From assembly GCF_000026945.1 (NCBI RefSeq), contig NC_012863.1, positions 1,083,501 through 1,147,500 of the forward strand: a stretch of 64,000 nt of DNA. The letters are read 5' to 3'. Within the stretch, counting starts at the first letter, position 1; the number at the start of each line of letters is the position of its first letter. The notes beneath the pieces were generated by a model, which searched no databases, was not told the DNA's origin, and saw only the letters and a list, made by a program, of their open reading frames with translations. Both the position numbers and the translations under genes were made by a program. This stretch comes from Candida dubliniensis CD36 (lineage: Eukaryota > Ascomycota > Pichiomycetes > Serinales > Debaryomycetaceae). Of the stretch, positions 40,010-52,724 are shown one piece after another.

Positions 40010-43000
40010 TTAACGGGGATTTTCATTTGTAGTATAAGCATCAAACAATCTTAAATTGATACATCCATCATTGACTGAATTCTTGTTAGTATTACTATTT
40101 ACATCTTCTAATATTTCAAAACTTTTCATTTTAAAAGATTGTGTGTTAACCATTTTTGTTGATGAATTATCATAATCACCAGTATTTTTATTTAATCCAT
40201 TTACAAATGGAGGTAAACTTACTGATTCAAAATTTTTCGTTGATTTCAAATAAAGTCCAGTATTATTGAAAACATGATAATCACCACCATATTTTAATTC
40301 TTCTTCTTCAAGCATGATTGAACATTTAATCAATTTATCATCTATAAATTCTTTAAATGGATTAGTAGCATTAGGTTCAGGTAAATCAAATAAAACTTGA
40401 ATCAGAGATACTGCAGGGGTTATAACATCCAACATATCATTATTATTGGTAACACCAATTTGAGATTTCAGGTCTTTAGTAGTATTGTTATTCTGATCTT
40501 CTGGTATTGTGTCTTGATTGGGTGATGTTGCATTTGATCCTCCACCAGCACTCCCACTTCCACTTCTATTCCCATTCCCATTCCCTTGAATATTATCATT
40601 TAATTCTCTATTTGAATTAACTTCTTCACTAACTGATGATTTCATTAACAAAAGTAAATCATAAAGTAAAATTCTCAATTTATCATTATGATTAGTCAAA
40701 TAATCAGAATTGAGTAAATCAATTAATTTAGTAACAAATGAAATCACATTTTCTTCATTAGTATTTCTTGATATCATTGAACATAAATACAGTTTATGAA
40801 TAATTAAAATTCTTAAAAAAATCGATATTGTATCATTGATACTATTAGATTGTTTTATAATCAATTCTTGACAATTTGCCACATTAACTAAATTCCCAAT
40901 GAAATTAAATAAATTAAGGAAAAATGAACTATCAGTATCAATAATTTGTCCTGATGATGAAGAAGAAGAAGAAGAAGAAAATTTCTTGAAAAAATCATTC
41001 AATGGTGGTAATAAGTTTTTATCATTTATAATCAATTCAATTTGATCATTATTCAAATTTGTTTGTAATAAAAATTTTGTTTCAAGAATTTCTAAAATAT
41101 AATTCTTTTGATTCCAAGGCATTAAATTAAACAATTCTCCAAAAAAAGAATTTTCATTAGAAAATTCAAATTTGATTTCTTGTAATAAATTATCGACAAA
41201 TATTTCCAATTGATGTTTAATTTCTAATTTATTATCAATTGGCAAAAAAATTTTGAATAATATGTTCAACAATATTTGACATAAAGGCATGTTGAATTCA
41301 TTAATATGTTTGATAAACAAACTAAAATCCTCAATTGTGGCAATATATTCATGTTCTTGACGTTGAAGTAACATATTCAATAGTTGTAAACTGTCTGAAT
41401 GTGACAACTTATCAAAGAATTGACTTTGAATAGCTTTGGTATTGGTAATTATTGCTTTATGGAAAAATGTCAATACATCTTGTTTGTACTTTATGAAAAA
41501 TGAATTGTTTTGTAATTGTGTTTCATGATTTTTCAATAATCCTTGTTGCATCAAAATAGTACATTGATAACTTGATTTTTCTTGATACATACGTCTAGCA
41601 ATTTGTAACAAGATTAATTGGCAACAACTAAAGTAAGTTTCTTCCACTTCACCCCAAATCAAATCATAAATAAATAATATAGGATCATCAATGATATTGA
41701 TATCATCTCGTTGCATAGACTGAATCAACTTAACAATATCGTTAATTCGAACAAGATCAAAAATAACAAGTTTCTTCAAAAAATTATTCACTTTGAAGTA
41801 ATTTATTGATTGGGATTGACCAGCTTTTGATATAATAAATTGTTTCAATTTTTCATTGAATTGACTTGAATGATCACTAAATTTATTGACAATTAAACTT
41901 TTAAGTATCTTCATTAAATTAATTTCTTTTTCTTCATCAAGTGTTTCAAAATTATTATACCAAAACTCTAAAATAGAATCCACATCTTTCAATTCAATTT
42001 CAATCAAATCAAACACTTCTTGTTGTTCTTCAAGTGTCAATGTTCTTGGTTGTAAAGTAATTAGAAAATTAAGATCATTTCTAAAATCAGTAGAAGTATA
42101 CCTTTTTGTACCGAATCTAGTTTCATGAGTATGTGAATCATCAACAGTATTAATATACATGGGTGAATCCATAGTTTGTTTCAGATGTAATCCTTGTACT
42201 GATTTAAGTTTGGAATCCCTATTCCCCCCCAGTGTTGAAGACAAAGAAGATATCGACATTGAAGCAGCTGTCTTTGTTGATGACTTTTCAATGACAGCAT
42301 TAATAAAATTCCAAACTGAATTGAACTTAAAACAATCATATTCACGAGTATTCAAATCTTTATAAACTTGGATAATAAGTTTAAATAAATCATAAGCAGT
42401 AGATAATTCATGAGTACCAGCTATTGATTTGATCAATTTATAATGTCTAATAACCAATTTAGATATTAAATATAATGAATCAAGATAAAATATAATCATA
42501 CCACCATCATTTTTCAAAATTGTTTGAATAACAACTTTAAAGAAAACTGTGAGTCCTGAGTTTTCCGTATAAAATTGATAAAGTTTTGTAATTACTGTTG
42601 GAGTAAAATGAATTAATTTATTAGTTGATTTTATTTTCAGTTTTAATTCATTGGTCAACCAATTTATCAATAAAAATTGTAATCCAACACTTAAAGAATC
42701 AATGTATTCAATACATTTGCCATCAATTTCATCAGTTAATTGATTATCACAGATTTTCATAATGATTGAATCTTGTAATAATGATTGTCCTTGAGAAAAT
42801 TTGCCTTTAAAATCAAATCCCATGGGAGTCCAACGTTTCAATATACTATCACATTGTCGATTATTTAATACTGGTAAATTTTCAAGAATTTTCAAATGAA
42901 TTTCCATAATTCTTGGTAAATTGTTAAGACTTTGATCAATAGTACTACCTGGTTCTAAATAAAAAATCCCTGAAGCAATTAATTTTCTTAAATAAGCAGC

Positions 43001-44451
43001 AATGGTAATTAATTTCAATTGATACAATTCATTTATCAAAACATATAGTCTAGAACTTGTAAATTGTAAATTGTTATTATCTTCAGCAATATGATAAATA
43101 ATTTCTAATAATTCATTATCAAATTCAGTTCGTAAAGATTTTGTTAAAGATTTAACCACAGTATTTTTCAAAAAATTACAAACAAATAAAATATCTTCAT
43201 TTGAATTGATAGGATTTCTCCATGGTAAAACACACCAATATAATAAAACTTTTAAATTAAGTTTCCAATTAATATTGGATTTTTTGGTTGGTTTTAAAAA
43301 AGTTGCAAATTCTTCATTAAGTTTTAAATTATCCAATTTTTCAACAATATTCAACACATCATCAGAACTTCTATTGATAAATGAATAATCTTGTTCCATA
43401 GTTGTGTTAGATATTGATTTTGGTGTATAATTGGAAAATGACCCTGATCTAACAAACCTTTTAGAAGTAGCAGTAGTAGTAGTAACCAAATTGGAGCTAC
43501 TAGTATTATTATTGTTGTTATTGTTGTTATTGTTGTTAGAATTATTAAACTCACTTTTCAAATTTAAAATCAAGCTTTCATTACGATATTTAATCAATTC
43601 CAATTGTTTCTGAATTTCTTCTTGTTCCTTTTCCGATGTTGCCTTAGAATCCAGTAATAATATTTTCATTAATGATTGTTCAATAAGGGTCCAATGATTA
43701 GGGATAATGAAAATATTACAATTATATTCAAACAAATATCTGATACAATCTGATATTAGTTTAAGGATTTTGGATTGTAATCCATCAGATATAACTACTG
43801 TGACATCATTTTTCTCCTTATCATTATTGTTAATTAACAACAATTTATTGATGAAAAAATGGTTAAGTAATAATAATTCACTTAATTCTTTGGATAAATA
43901 ATCAAATTTCAATATATCATTCCAAAACATTTTGATTAATGTTAAAGATACTAATCTTTGTCCATAATTCATATCAATTTCATCTACCCAAGCTAAATTT
44001 CTTTTCTTTGACTTGATCTTAGTCTTATTGTTATTCTCGGAATTGTCATCAACAATAATACCCTTATCCTCTTGATCCTCTTGCCCTTCTTCCTCATTGT
44101 CATCGTCATTGTCATCATTATAATCATCCAAATTTTCTTCCATACTGGCATATATCAATCCATTAATATATTTTGGTTGTAAACAAAGTCCCTCTTTTAA
44201 AAATTTTAATATCAATGATAGAAATAATGATTTATCAAGTAATGATTCAATATATAATGATTGAATATAATTCAATAAATAAGATAATTTCCCCATATAT
44301 TGATTTTTCCCATCTAAATTAACCACATTATTCATTTCTCGAGAAAATTTATAAATATAATCAGTTATTTGTTGAGTCCATTCTTGAAGCCAATGAATTT
44401 CAAATTTTTCTGCAGTATTATGATCCATTGTACCTGTCAATGAACTACCAA

Positions 44452-44482
<31 letters not shown>

Positions 44483-45277
44483 GGGAATTGTTGATAATCG
44501 ATTTTGATGTTTTCTTCTTAATGCAAGTAATTCTCCATATAATACACATTTTGTAAACCAAATAGATCGATTCATAGGGATTTTCTTATTACATATACAA
44601 TCAATCAATATTTTATTTCTAATTCCATGAGGAATTTTTTCCCCCAATTTTGTCATTGATACATTTGGATTACTTAATTCATTTAACCAAATTTCTTTTT
44701 TGGACAGAGTTAATGTAACTCTAGTAGGTAATTTAAATTTATTAGAATCAAATTTGATTTTATTAATTATTTCATTTCTTGATTTATAAGCATTAGAAAG
44801 ATGAATAGATAATTCATTTATAACATTAGTACAATTATCTGTAGATAAAAATACTGTAGCTTGAATCAAATTACGAGCAGAATAATATTCATTGGCCACT
44901 TGTGGAGGTTCAAAATAACCTTTGTTCAAATAAGATACATTACTTAATTTTTGATGCTCAATTTCAGTTTCATCTTGTGGTAATTGAGTATGATCTTTCC
45001 AAGGCATAAAATCAGGATATACCAAAGAACCTTGTTGTTGTGGTTGTGGTTGGGTCTGTGGTTGAGATTTTGATTTTTGATAAGGTGAATTTTTCAAATT
45101 ATCATTAGTTTTGCAATTTATCATAGATGATGAATCATTTAATGGATATATGGATAAATTAGGAGATTCCATCAGATATTTCAATTTTAGTAGTTCATCT
45201 TTACTAGTGGAATTTGTATGACTAGATCGATTATGAGATGATAATAAACTGTTTCTATTACGATTCTTATTGGACAT
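40010..45277 (-). CDS. SRB8: Srb8/Med12, Mediator CDK8-module subunit
   Basis: 1755 residues. Med12 joins Med13, Cdk8/Ssn3 and cyclin C/Ssn8 in the module that represses or tunes RNA polymerase II transcription. The Med12 N-terminal signature is seen: LVYPDFMPWKDHTQLPQDETEIE, LNKGYFEPPQVANEYYSARN, LIQATVFLSTDNCTNVINEL, KIPHGIRNKILIDCICNKKI and IWFTKCVLYGELLALRRKHQ. The rest is helical, mostly Leu/Asn/Lys/Ser with Asn runs (near 275-285 and 590-605), an acidic patch near 390-400, and a Ser run near 1440. The length exceeds S. cerevisiae Srb8 (1427). Start ATG at 45277; stop 40010-40012. Confidence 0.94.
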
Positions 45278-45753
45278 AATATAATTAATGTTGAGTAATG
45301 GATAGACGTCAAATTAAATTAAATTAAATTGAAAAACGAAAAACGAAAAGAACGGGAGTTTTAGTAGTTGGTGGTTGTAAATGTGTGTGTGTGTTCAAGT
45401 GTGTGTGTGTGTTAAAATAAAGTATGGTTAGTAATAGAAGACAACATTTCTAAATTTCAACTGACACACATACTTTCATTCTGTTCACCGCACCACTTCA
45501 AATAATAAAAAAAAAAAAAAAAAAAAAAGAGAGAGGAAAATTATTTGGTAAGCGAAATGCGGAATTTCTTACTCCTCTCATGTTAAGTAATATATGACTC
45601 TTTAATAGAATCAGAAATTAAATCTAATATCCAAGGGGAAGGGGGGGGGAGGCGATTCAATATATACAATTATAGTAGATAAAAAACATATATATAAATA
45701 TATATATATATATATACAAATATAAACTAAACACACAATATAACGAATTTTAC
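45278..45753. other. intergenic region SRB8 / MYO5
   Basis: SRB8 upstream and MYO5 3' region. Contains GTGTGTGTG tracts near 45384-45411, an A22 tract at about 45507-45528, a G9 run near 45641-45649 and a TA-dinucleotide tract near 45696-45716. No gene. Confidence 0.5.
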
Positions 45754-46679
45754 TTACCAATCATCATCATCATCGTCTTCTTCTGCTTCTTCATCATCAC
45801 TATCTCTAGTAACACCTTGTCTCTTTTTCAAAGCATCAGCTAATGATCCTGCTAATGAAGTTTCTTCTTGCTTTTTGGCCTTTAATGCATCAGCTAATCC
45901 ATTTCCTAATGAACCATTCAGAGTTGTATTTGTTGTATGAGAACTAGTAGTATTTGTACTACTACTAGTATTAGTATTAGTACTAATTACATTACCTCCC
46001 GTGAATGTGGATGCTGGTGGTGCTGGTGGTGGAACAGTTTTTTGAACCTCATTTGGTGAACATTCCTTTAAATAATCAATGGGGGACCATCCTTCTTTAG
46101 TTTCATCCATAGTTTTAACCAACCCCCATTTCCCATTGATTTGGGTAACATAATAAATTGTATCTTTAACAAGAGGGATAGAACCAGCAACTGATCCATC
46201 ATAATCAAACATAGCTTTATAAGTTGGGAATTTAGGTTTTACTAATGTAGGTGGTGGTGGTGGTGGAGGAGGAGGAGCAGTCTTTTTCATTGGAGGAGCA
46301 GGTGCTATTTTCTTAACCGGTTTACCAGTGTGACTAGTGGTGGTAGTTGTGGTGGTAGGTCTATTTGGAGAAGCAATTGGGTTATGAGCTGGTGTTTGTC
46401 TTTGTTGCGTTGGTGATTTCCCAATTGCAGCTTGTGCAGCGGAAACTTGTAAACTTGGAGCTGGTGGTGGTGCTTTTCTTTGAGGTTGTTGGGGTTGATT
46501 ATGGTTAACAGATGGGATTGTTGATTGAATAGGATACGGTGTTTGATGTTGTTGTTGCTGTGGTTGTGGCTGGTATTGCTGTTGTTGCTGTTGTTGCTGT
46601 GGTATTGGATATGCTGGTTGGGGAGCCAGATAACCTGAATTAACAATTGGCGTTGGATGGTTATAAGTTGGTGTGGCAA

Positions 46680-46712
<33 letters not shown>

Positions 46713-49700
46713 TAGTAGTTTTTCTTGCTGCTCCTCGATTATAATATTTACTGTAATCAACTTTACTAGAAACACCTCTTGGTCTTTTAGGATTTTTACT
46801 ACTAGCAGGCAACCCTTGTTTGACACTAACAGTACCTGATTTATAATGATCACCATTAATAGGGATTTCTGGACCTGATCCAATAATAAATTTGACAGTA
46901 TGAAATTTCCCCGGTTTTTTTTGATATTCAATTGTAGGTCCAATTTTTATGATGATACCTGGATTCAATTTTTTCAATTGTGCCATTAATTCAGTTTTAA
47001 AATCTAAATTAATAAATACATCAGGTATAATTGGTGTTGGAGAATGTAATGATATAGCAATCCAATTATCTTGGAATGTAGATAATCCAAGATAATTTAT
47101 ATTATTTATTGGGATAATAAATTCTTTTTGTAATTGTAATCTTTTCTCCATTAATACTTCGGCAATTATATAAATTGAAGTTTTCGTAACAATAAAAATT
47201 CTTGGTAATCTTTTAGAAGAACGACCAAATTTAGAAAGTAAAATTTCCCCCTTGGAAGAAAATATCACTGATTCATTAATTCCAACTTGATTAATAATAA
47301 ATCTACCATAACCACCACTTTTATAATTACATCCTAAATAATCACCCATAAATGCTCGTGATCCTAACATTGACATACGACGACGTTCTTTTCTACCTTG
47401 TAATAAATCATTACCATAATCACGGAATTGTTCAAATTGATTACCATGTTTTTTAATTCTCCAAGCATTTTGTATAGTTTTAGCAGCATCTTCTTTTCTT
47501 TTAACATAACGTCTCCAAGCTCGTTGAATTCTTGCTGCCATATTATGCCAATATTTATCTCTCATATCTTCTAAAGCAAATAAAGTTTCTGGAGTCTTGA
47601 TAAATACTTTAGTTGTACCTAATTGATATTCTGATGATGGAATATGACAAGATTTCAAAATCTCTTTAACAGCAGAAATATCATCTCCTCGCCAAATATA
47701 ATCACCAGCATATCCTGTTGTTGATGATAATAAATAAAATCGTTGAACAAATCGTTCAAAAGTGGAACGATAAGCAAAACCTGCACGTCTAATACGGACA
47801 TTTTCTTTTAAACCCAAATATTTAATTTGATGTAATACTTGTTGATTATCATAATCATGAGGTTTTTTCGTTTGATTTGGTTTAATGGTTCTAATATAAG
47901 ATGGAGTACATTGAGATAAAGTATCTACCAAAATATTAGCACTTTTTTTGATTTTATCCGATGCAGTTTCTGGTTTTTTTCTTGAATCAGTCAATATCGA
48001 TAATAAATCTGGTGGGAATAATATTTGATTAATAAATGTATTTTTAGAAGTTGATACCAATTCTAATAAATCTCGTAACATGGCATCTTTATTTTTATCA
48101 GTCATACCAGCAACATCATAAGTTACATCACCAGCATAATGTTTAATAATGAATTTACCTCTACGATCTTCAAAATGACGATTACTAGCTCCCACCATAC
48201 TTAATCTTTGAGCAAATACTTGATCAGCAGCTTCTGAATCAGCATGAGCAGTTTTAATGGAATCATTTAGAGCAGCAAATAATCCTGGTTGAGGTCTAGT
48301 GGCTTCAATTAAATCACACACTACTTTATTATTGAAATAATCAATTGGAGTCCATTTGATTTGTTCTTGAACATATTCATCTTGTTCAGCTTTCAATGTT
48401 AATTGAATAAAAATTTGTTGTAATTTTTCATTAACATAATTGATACAAATTTGTTCAAAAGAATTATGTTCAAAAATTTCAAATCCATAAATATCTAAAA
48501 TACCAATTGTTTTACATGATTGTTGTTGATGACTTGATAAAGAAACATTAACTCTTTCTACAATCCATTCAAAAAGATTATTATAAATCCCTTTAGCAAG
48601 TGCATCACGTACAGCTGTAGCTTGTACAATATTTAATGGTGAATGATAAGTTGAACCTCGTCTCATTCCATGACTTGTTTCAATAGTTCTTTCAATAATG
48701 GCTTTTTTTAAAATTTCTGAATTAACATCCAAAAGATAGGCAACAAAATTTGTTACTGAATCATCACGAATAGTAGCATTACCATTTTCATCTTCAATAA
48801 ATGAGATATTACCTATCCATAAAATCACCGCCAACATTCTAAATATATTATCTTGTTCTTGTTGTGTTAATCCAATGATTTTCATGGCATTAAGAGTGTC
48901 TTGGAAATCTTGAGCATCATCAATTCCATCAACATTAATACATTTAGCTGCAGAAGTATAAACATAAGTTTCTGGACTTTGAATACCAAACATTTGTTGA
49001 TATTGTGGAGGACAATTTTTGGTGAATTGATAAAATATATGGAAATTACGTTCATTAGTGATTTGAGAAACAACTCTTTGTTTTTCTAATAAATAATTGG
49101 TAATATGAGCAGCAATTGGTTGATAATTATTTTCATTAAATTTAATTTCAAGATATTTCCCATGTCTACTAGAATTATTATTTCTTAATGTTTTAGCACA
49201 ACCAAATGATTCTAAAAGTGGATTTGTGGCTAATACCATATTTTTAATTTTGGATATTTCAATATTATCTTGATCTACAGAAACATTAGCAATATATTGC
49301 ATTATTTGTTTTGCTGCTTCAGTTTTACCAGCTCCTGATTCCCCTGATATAATGACACATTGATTTTCACCATATGATTTCAAATTATAATACATGGATT
49401 CGGCAATAGCAAATACATGAGGTGGTACTTCTAATCTATTTCTTCCTTTATATTTATTTAAATTTTCTAAAGTGTATATTCCTAAATCCCGAAATGGATT
49501 AACAGAAATTAACACATGACCAATATAAGTATAAATAGTATCATTCATAAATCTTTTATGTAAATTTTCATTGATTGCTTCATCAGTGATTTTTGATAAA
49601 AGAGTTAAATCAGATACACCCACTTCTTTCTTTTTGGTGATATCAAATTCAGCTTTCTTGATGCCACCACCACCACTTGCTCCACCTGAAGATTTGGCAG

Positions 49701-49752
49701 GTACTTGTTGTTGTTTTGTCTTGGTACGTCCACCTCTTTTCACAATAGCCAT
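45754..49752 (-). CDS. MYO5: Myo5, class-I myosin of actin patches
   Basis: 1332 residues, a long-tailed class-I myosin for endocytosis and polarised growth. Motor domain about 40-730: P-loop GESGAGKT 137-144, switch [11 protein letters not shown], the TEDS phosphosite Ser367 in RRGSTYHSP, relay and [16 protein letters not shown], and [18 protein letters not shown] motifs follow near 725-770 ([23 protein letters not shown]). The TH1 lipid-binding tail spans about 780-970. A Gln/Pro/Thr-rich TH2 precedes an SH3 domain ([25 protein letters not shown], about 1170-1235). The acidic tail ends [13 protein letters not shown], which binds Arp2/3. The start is an intact ATG with the conserved [13 protein letters not shown]. 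In C. albicans I recall the TEDS serine as S366. Confidence 0.97.
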
Positions 49753-51000
49753 GATAGTTAAATGAAAATAAATGAAGATAATGACTAGAGGTGTATTAAA
49801 TTGATGAATGAAATGTTGTTAAAGAAAAGAAAGAAATCTAAAAAAAAACCAAAAAAAAAAAAAAAAAAATTTAAACTGCGGTTGGTTGGTCGGTCGGTTG
49901 AATTTTGGGTTTGAGTTTTGAGAGTGTTTTCTTTTTTTTTTTTCTTGTATCAATGTCAGTGTTGAGAATTGAAATAAATCTGTCTCCATTTCGTTTCGTT
50001 TCGTTTCTTCCTCGTCCTTCCTTAACACTGAGATTAAGTCCGATTAAACTATAATTCCTTCATTTTTTTTTTTTTTTTCGCCCCCCCCTTTCCAGATCTT
50101 CCGTTGATTGGTATTTCACACACTCTCTCTCTCACCGCCATCATCGCCCGCCTGTCAGGCCAATCCTATATTTATCGACTCCATGCCGTCCAAAAATATA
50201 TAGAAATTACTTAACATATGTTTTTATTACTATTACTACCACTACTAACAGTTGTTACAGTTTTATAATCATAACGCAGATAAACCAACCACAATGTAAT
50301 CATTAAGAAGTTGGCGTTGGCGTTGGCGTTGGAGTTGGAGTTGGAGTTGGAGTTGGAGTTGGAGTTGAGTACATTACTATGACACATAAGCTGATTCCTT
50401 TAATAGTAGTTGTTGAATTCAATCATTTGGGGGGGCGATGTTTGCTCATAATAATATAAACCGGTGGCGATTCGATGGCGATTGAGAGTCATGAAAATCT
50501 GGTACTATGAACCATTTTAGTAATTGCATTTATTGGTTGTCTATGTGATTTTCTTTTCTCCCATTCAAGCCAGAACCCAGAAGCCAGAAGCCAACAGAGT
50601 AATGATTGAATTCAAGTATAATTTGGAAGTGGGTGTGGTTGTGGTGGTTGTGGTTGTGTTGGTGGTTGTTGTTGTTGATATAGTAATGTAATCAATTTAC
50701 AATTAGTCCATAGAAATTAAACAAAAAAAAAAAAAAATCATTATCATTATCATTTTGTCTCTATTGAATATATATATATATATATAATTATAATTATAAT
50801 TACTAAAATATCAAACACATCAAAAGAAGATATTTTATTCATTCTTTTCTTTGTATATAACAATATATCATTAATAAATAATAAATCACTTTAACCAAAA
50901 CGTAAAACTCAAAACGCAAAACGCAAACCAAAACCTAATCACATCACATCACATTACAAAATCAATCAATAAATCAATCAATAAATCATTTTTTTTTTTT
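49753..51000. other. intergenic region MYO5 / HAP41, microsatellite-rich
   Basis: Upstream of MYO5 and downstream of HAP41. Holds a long A tract (49850-49869), T tracts at 49931-49943 and 50064-50078, a C8 run near 50082-50089, a GTTGGC/GTTGGA hexamer tract (separate entry), GTGGTTGTG repeats near 50632-50665 and a TA-dinucleotide tract near 50770-50787. No gene. Confidence 0.5.
50310..50366 (+). repeat. hexanucleotide tract GTTGGC then GTTGGA
   Basis: About three GTTGGC units followed by six GTTGGA units, a compound microsatellite in noncoding DNA. Confidence 0.9.
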
Positions 51001-52428
51001 TCATACATTCATCAAATATTGATCACTATAAGAAGAAGTAGTACGAGAAAGATCCAGAATAAATTCACCATCTCCTTCACCATCTCCTTCTCCATCTCCT
51101 TCACCATCTCTTCTTTTTCTTTCTCTTTCTCTATCTCTTTTTCTTTCTCTTCTTTCTCTTTCTCTATCTCTTTCACCTTCTTCATCACTACCACTACCAC
51201 TACAACCTTCAGAATAATCAATAAATTCTGATAATTCATCAAATGATCGTTTATGAACATTTGAATCTAAACTTAATATTGATGGAATATGAATGGTATT
51301 ATGAAAATTATTATTATTACCATGATTATTACCATGATTATTACCATTAAATATGGTTAATGGATTAGTAAAAATTGATGATGATAATGATGATGATAAT
51401 AATGATGATGATGATAATGATAATGATGATGATTTTTGTGTTCCTATTGCTAATAAACTATCATTTGTTGTCGAGTTGGAGGTGGAGTTGGTGGTGGTGG
51501 TGGTGGAAATAGAAGGTAATGGGGTAGATATTGATGACATTGGAGAACTTGGAGATGGGATTGATGAGGTGTATTGATGAAATGGATCATCTTGGATATT
51601 GTTATTGTTATCGTTGTTGTTATTATTGTTATTGTTTATTGATGATAATGATGATATTGAATGTTGTAAAGAAATTGCTGATATTTCTGTAGGAGGAGGA
51701 GGAGTAGTAGTAGTAGAAGTAGTAGTAGATGAAGTGGTTGTAGTTGTGCTCTTAGCTGCAAGTGGTGGTGGTGGTGGTGTTGTTGTTGTTGTTGTTACTG
51801 TTGCAGGGATTGTTACTGTTTCTGGGACTGTTTCTGGGGTTGTTATAGATGAAACATTATGTGAAAACATATCTATTGGTTGTTTAAATACAATATCTTT
51901 CAAATGTTTATATTCATGAATTAAACTCAATAAATGAGATTTTAATTCAATATTTTCTCCATCTATTATAGAAATATTTTTCATCAATGAAGGTAGATCA
52001 TTAATATTAGTTGACAAATCTTCTTCTTTTTCTTTTTCTTCTTGTTGTTGTTGTTGTTGTTGTTGTTGTTTTAGTAGTTCCTTCTTTTTTTGAGATTTTT
52101 TGACATATTTTTTTTTAGGTTTTAATAAATCTTTATTAGAAATTGAAATGATATTTTCTTTTTGTTTTCTACCTGGTTTTGGTCTTGGAGGTAAAACCCA
52201 ATCTTTTGAAGCTTTAATAATTAATGATGGTTGAGTTGATGAAGTTATTGTTTGAGAAATTGAAAAGGAATCATTAATAGATATTGTTTTCGATTCAAGA
52301 TTATGATCCAGTTTAGGTTCAATATGATTTATTTGTGGAACAGTAGTAGTAGTAGTAGTAGTAGTAGGAGGAGGTGTTGTTAATGTTGAAGATGATGAGG
52401 TTGCAGCTAGAATAATATTAGTATACAT
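51001..52428 (-). CDS. HAP41: Hap4-like transcription factor
   Basis: 475 residues. Candida has three Hap4-like proteins (Hap41, Hap42, Hap43) that attach to the CCAAT-binding Hap2/3/5 complex. The diagnostic Hap4-type motif SKDWVLPPRPKPGRK lies at 74-88, directly followed by a basic region (LLKPKKKYVKKSQKKKELLK) and a Gln run. A Leu-rich helical stretch (MKNISIIDGENIELKSHLLS, then LIHEYKHLKD) comes next, with no clear bZIP basic region of Hap43 type. The rest is Thr/Pro-, Ser- and Asn-rich with an acidic segment and an Arg/Glu/Asp-Gly repeat near the C-terminus (ERERRERKRDRERERKRR, then GEGDGEGDGEGDGE). The start used is the first ATG; the frame is open 24 codons upstream but only from GTG. 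It is next to MYO5, as recalled for C. albicans HAP41. Confidence 0.85.
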   Translation of the reverse strand: MYTNIILAATSSSSTLTTPPPTTTTTTTTVPQINHIEPKLDHNLESKTISINDSFSISQTITSSTQPSLIIKASKDWVLPPRPKPGRKQKENIISISNKDLLKPKKKYVKKSQKKKELLKQQQQQQQQQEEKEKEEDLSTNINDLPSLMKNISIIDGENIELKSHLLSLIHEYKHLKDIVFKQPIDMFSHNVSSITTPETVPETVTIPATVTTTTTTPPPPPLAAKSTTTTTSSTTTSTTTTPPPPTEISAISLQHSISSLSSINNNNNNNNDNNNNIQDDPFHQYTSSIPSPSSPMSSISTPLPSISTTTTTNSTSNSTTNDSLLAIGTQKSSSLSLSSSSLLSSSLSSSIFTNPLTIFNGNNHGNNHGNNNNFHNTIHIPSILSLDSNVHKRSFDELSEFIDYSEGCSGSGSDEEGERDRERERRERKRDRERERKRRDGEGDGEGDGEGDGEFILDLSRTTSSYSDQYLMNV

Positions 52429-52696
52429 TATTGAATCAAATATTTTAGAGAGAGAATTTGCTTGTTTAAATTTCAATATCAATTTAAATTTCAAAAACAC
52501 TTGTAAATCTGGAAATATAGAAATATAGATATAAATAATGAAATGGGAAATATCAATGGAGTATATAAAATAAGGAAAACAAATGGAAAGGAGGAATGGG
52601 AAAGGAGGAATGTGATGGGATGGGATGGGATGCGATGGGATGGAAAACGATGGGATGCGATATGATTATGATTATGATTATGGCAAATGCGCACAT

Positions 52697-52724
52697 GGGG
52701 TGAGGGTGAGGGTGGGGGTGGGGG
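52697..52724 (+). other. G-quadruplex motif upstream of HAP41
   Basis: Plus-strand run: G4, TGA, G3, TGA, G3, T, G5, T, G5 within 28 bases; five G-runs with loops of 1-3 bases, a strong G4 pattern 269 bases upstream of the HAP41 ATG. The G strand is the template strand for HAP41. Confidence 0.8.

Noticed and set aside
46305..46943. 212-codon open frame overlapping MYO5 on the same strand
   Set aside because: Alternate frame of the Gln/Thr/Pro-rich MYO5 tail; Leu- and Asn-rich shadow.
51353..51919. Acidic and Val/Gly-rich open frames opposite HAP41
   Set aside because: Antisense readings of Ser, Asn and Thr/Pro codon runs of HAP41.
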